Assembly: GCA_947846985.1 (NCBI GenBank)
Contig: CANTUZ010000004.1
Span: 52,553,672 to 52,617,671 of the forward strand
Length of the DNA: 64,000 nucleotides
Source: Fratercula arctica
Taxonomy: Eukaryota > Chordata > Aves > Charadriiformes > Alcidae
Direction of reading: 5' to 3'
Shown here: piece by piece, positions 62,076 to 64,000 of the stretch
Layout: every line of letters starts with the position of its first letter
Position numbering within the stretch: position 1 is the first letter of the stretch
Program-made: the position numbers and the translations under genes
Notes under the pieces: generated by a model
Told to the model about the DNA's origin: nothing
The model's database searches: none
Seen by the model: only the letters and a program-made list of their open reading frames with translations

Positions 62076-64000
62076 CCAAAAAGAACAACTTCAGAAGCAC
62101 CGTAATCCATGTAACTTACTTAGGGTCTGCTTTAAGAATTGTTCAGACCCAGAAGAAAAATTTTTTTTTTAAAAAATGGTGGGAATCCATGACACCTTCT
62201 CATTGTAAGCAAATATTTCTCCTCTTACTCCCTAGTTGTTGAACTTCATTTTGGGTGGTTGCAGAAGTGGTCTCCACAGAGCAACCAATCTCTGGGTTTC
62301 CCATGTAGGTCCTCCTCTCTACTCCCAAGCTTTGCCTAGTTGGAAGAAAAGCAAAAGCTCCCCTGGCCTCCCAAGCAGCTGGAGGTCCAGTGGGAGAAGT
62401 CCCTCTGCTACTGCAGGATACTGCATGTCTGGAGGTCCCCGAGGAATGGCCTCGTACGTGGGATTCACGCATGTTATTCACTGCATGTTGCATGCTCAGA
62501 AAGAAATAATTGTGCAAAACCAGTCAGAAATGTGAGCCTTAAACCTCTGGAGTTGCTCAGATAGGAGGAGAGAGAACAAGTAGTGTGGTGAGGAAGGGAA
62601 CAAGATTTCTATTTACATTTCTGGTTTGGGGCTGCTTAAAAGATTTTGAGGAGTTGTAAAATGCTAGAAGCAGCTGTAGTTGGTGGGCAGAGTGTGGGTG
62701 ATGGGGTCAAGCTGCCAGACAGTTATCGCATGGCTATCAGGAGCACACAGTAAATAAGTACGTGCCAGTCTAGAAACAGTGGCATTTCCAGGGATAAAAA
62801 ATGCAATGAGTATATTCTTATCAAACAGCTCCAGTAATAACCTTTCCTAGCCACCATTGTGCTCGTGATTTTATTTTTTTTCTTTCATGAATTTTTATGT
62901 GACTTTCAATGTTTTGTCCTGTGGTTTGTAAAGGAAAATTGACAGCTATACAATTATGAAAGAGGGCAAAGCAGCTCCAAATTTCCATCTTTAAAGAGAC
63001 AAAGATATCTAGAAACTCCTCAAGACATGTTCCCGTGGGGATGTTATTTAAACACCCAATTATTTTATCCTCTCATCTCAAAATAGAACGTCTCCTATAC
63101 AGACTTAAAACATACCAGATCTTTCTATGATAACTCTTGATCGGGATTAACAAAAGTAGTGAAATGCTGTGTTAATCTAGATTCTTTCCTCTGCCCTTCA
63201 TAATAATATAGTTTGTCTTTTATTTTCATTAAATATTCTTTTTTTCCCTTCCGGCAGACAAAACAGTAACACATTCCCCAGACAAAGCGTGTAGGTGTGT
63301 TGCCAAGGACAACAGTTTCAGACATAAATTACTTTTGAACCGCAAACCCTTTTATTGCTCTTTATTGAAGGCCATCTGTATGTTGTTATGTTAATTTAAG
63401 GCTTTCAACTAACCCTTCTGAACATAGCAATTTGGTGTGTTAGCAAACGTCCATATTACAGCTCTTTTTCACGAGGTGGTGACATTAAGTTACAGACTGC
63501 AAACAGGTACGCCCTAGCGCAATTTAAGGTTTAAGACAAATTTTATAAAGTAGAGGGAAACATTCTTGAAAGAATAATTCCTAAAATGCAACTAAAAGGG
63601 AATTAAAACAACCCGATAAAAAAATCACAACTCATGATTCCACCTTATTGGTTAAATGTATACAAGAGAAAAAAAAGCACAGTGCATTACCCAAGATCAC
63701 CTACTTTCCAAATTACAATTTCATAGCAGTTGCCTAGACTCAATCTTTCATCACTATCAATTTGAGCATTGCTTTTTCCTGCTGAAGCTGGTGGAGGAGC
63801 TTTAATGAGCTTCATATTTGCTGAAATGTGGACTAACATGTTACCAAAAAAATTTGCCCGTCAATATGAAAATTTCAGTCAATTAGAAAGAAAAGTTTTC
63901 AAGGCAGAAAGTTCTTTTTGCTTCAGTATCAGCTTCGCTCCTTGACATTCACTGAGGGTAAAAATGATTCAGGTTCTCAGGGAAAGGGTGTAATTGATGG
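62076..64000. other. unique DNA to the right edge, no supported gene
   Basis: A GC-richer patch at 62230-62530 has overlapping frames of about 100 codons on both strands with no family resemblance. The rest is AT-rich. A segment with good acceptor and fair donor signals lies at 63258-63294 (see findings). Confidence 0.5.

Overview
This window looks like bird nuclear DNA. The deciding evidence is several 5'-truncated CR1 LINE copies ending in the typical avian CR1 3' tail, a repeated TCATAGAA / TTCTATGA octamer next to a conserved block that reads GGTTGGAAGGGACCT on one strand. The copies lie in AT-rich, stop-dense DNA of low CpG. No prokaryotic gene, operon, CRISPR array, rRNA or tRNA is visible, and no complete host gene can be supported. 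Most open reading frames over 60 codons are either CR1 reverse-transcriptase remnants or chance frames, so the window is best read as intergenic or long-intron sequence.

Layout. 1-3250: unique sequence with one short hairpin. 3251-4373: an old minus-strand CR1 copy with a broken reverse transcriptase. 4374-12223: unique sequence, with one weak exon-like segment at 8500. 12224-12670: a truncated CR1 (minus). 12671-22466: unique sequence, plus an AT-rich palindromic minisatellite at 20863-21058. 22467-22934: a truncated CR1 (plus) of the same subfamily as the 12.2 kb copy. 22935-52590: a 30 kb stretch without a recognisable gene, holding homopolymer tracts, a CTCF-like site near 26.4 kb, a GC-rich patch near 39.5 kb and a degenerate repeat-like patch near 46 kb. 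52591-54677: a GC-rich, rearranged-looking block with a 64-bp inverted repeat pair 905 bp apart, then a 97-bp direct duplication at 237-bp spacing. 55060-59026: three CR1 pieces. Between the first two of these lies the most gene-like spot in the window. There a perfect 14-bp RFX X-box palindrome stands 53 bp upstream of a short ATG exon ending in a GT donor, which is the usual arrangement of a ciliary-gene promoter and first coding exon. 61640-62075: a very old CR1/L3-type fragment. The remaining 2 kb is AT-rich, with one exon-like segment at 63258.

Interpretation. Nothing here forms a pathway. The most testable idea is that a plus-strand, RFX-regulated gene starts at about 56.65 kb and runs off the right edge. 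I could not name it from the ten codons visible. The second candidate is the unexplained inverted and direct duplication block at 52.6-54.7 kb.
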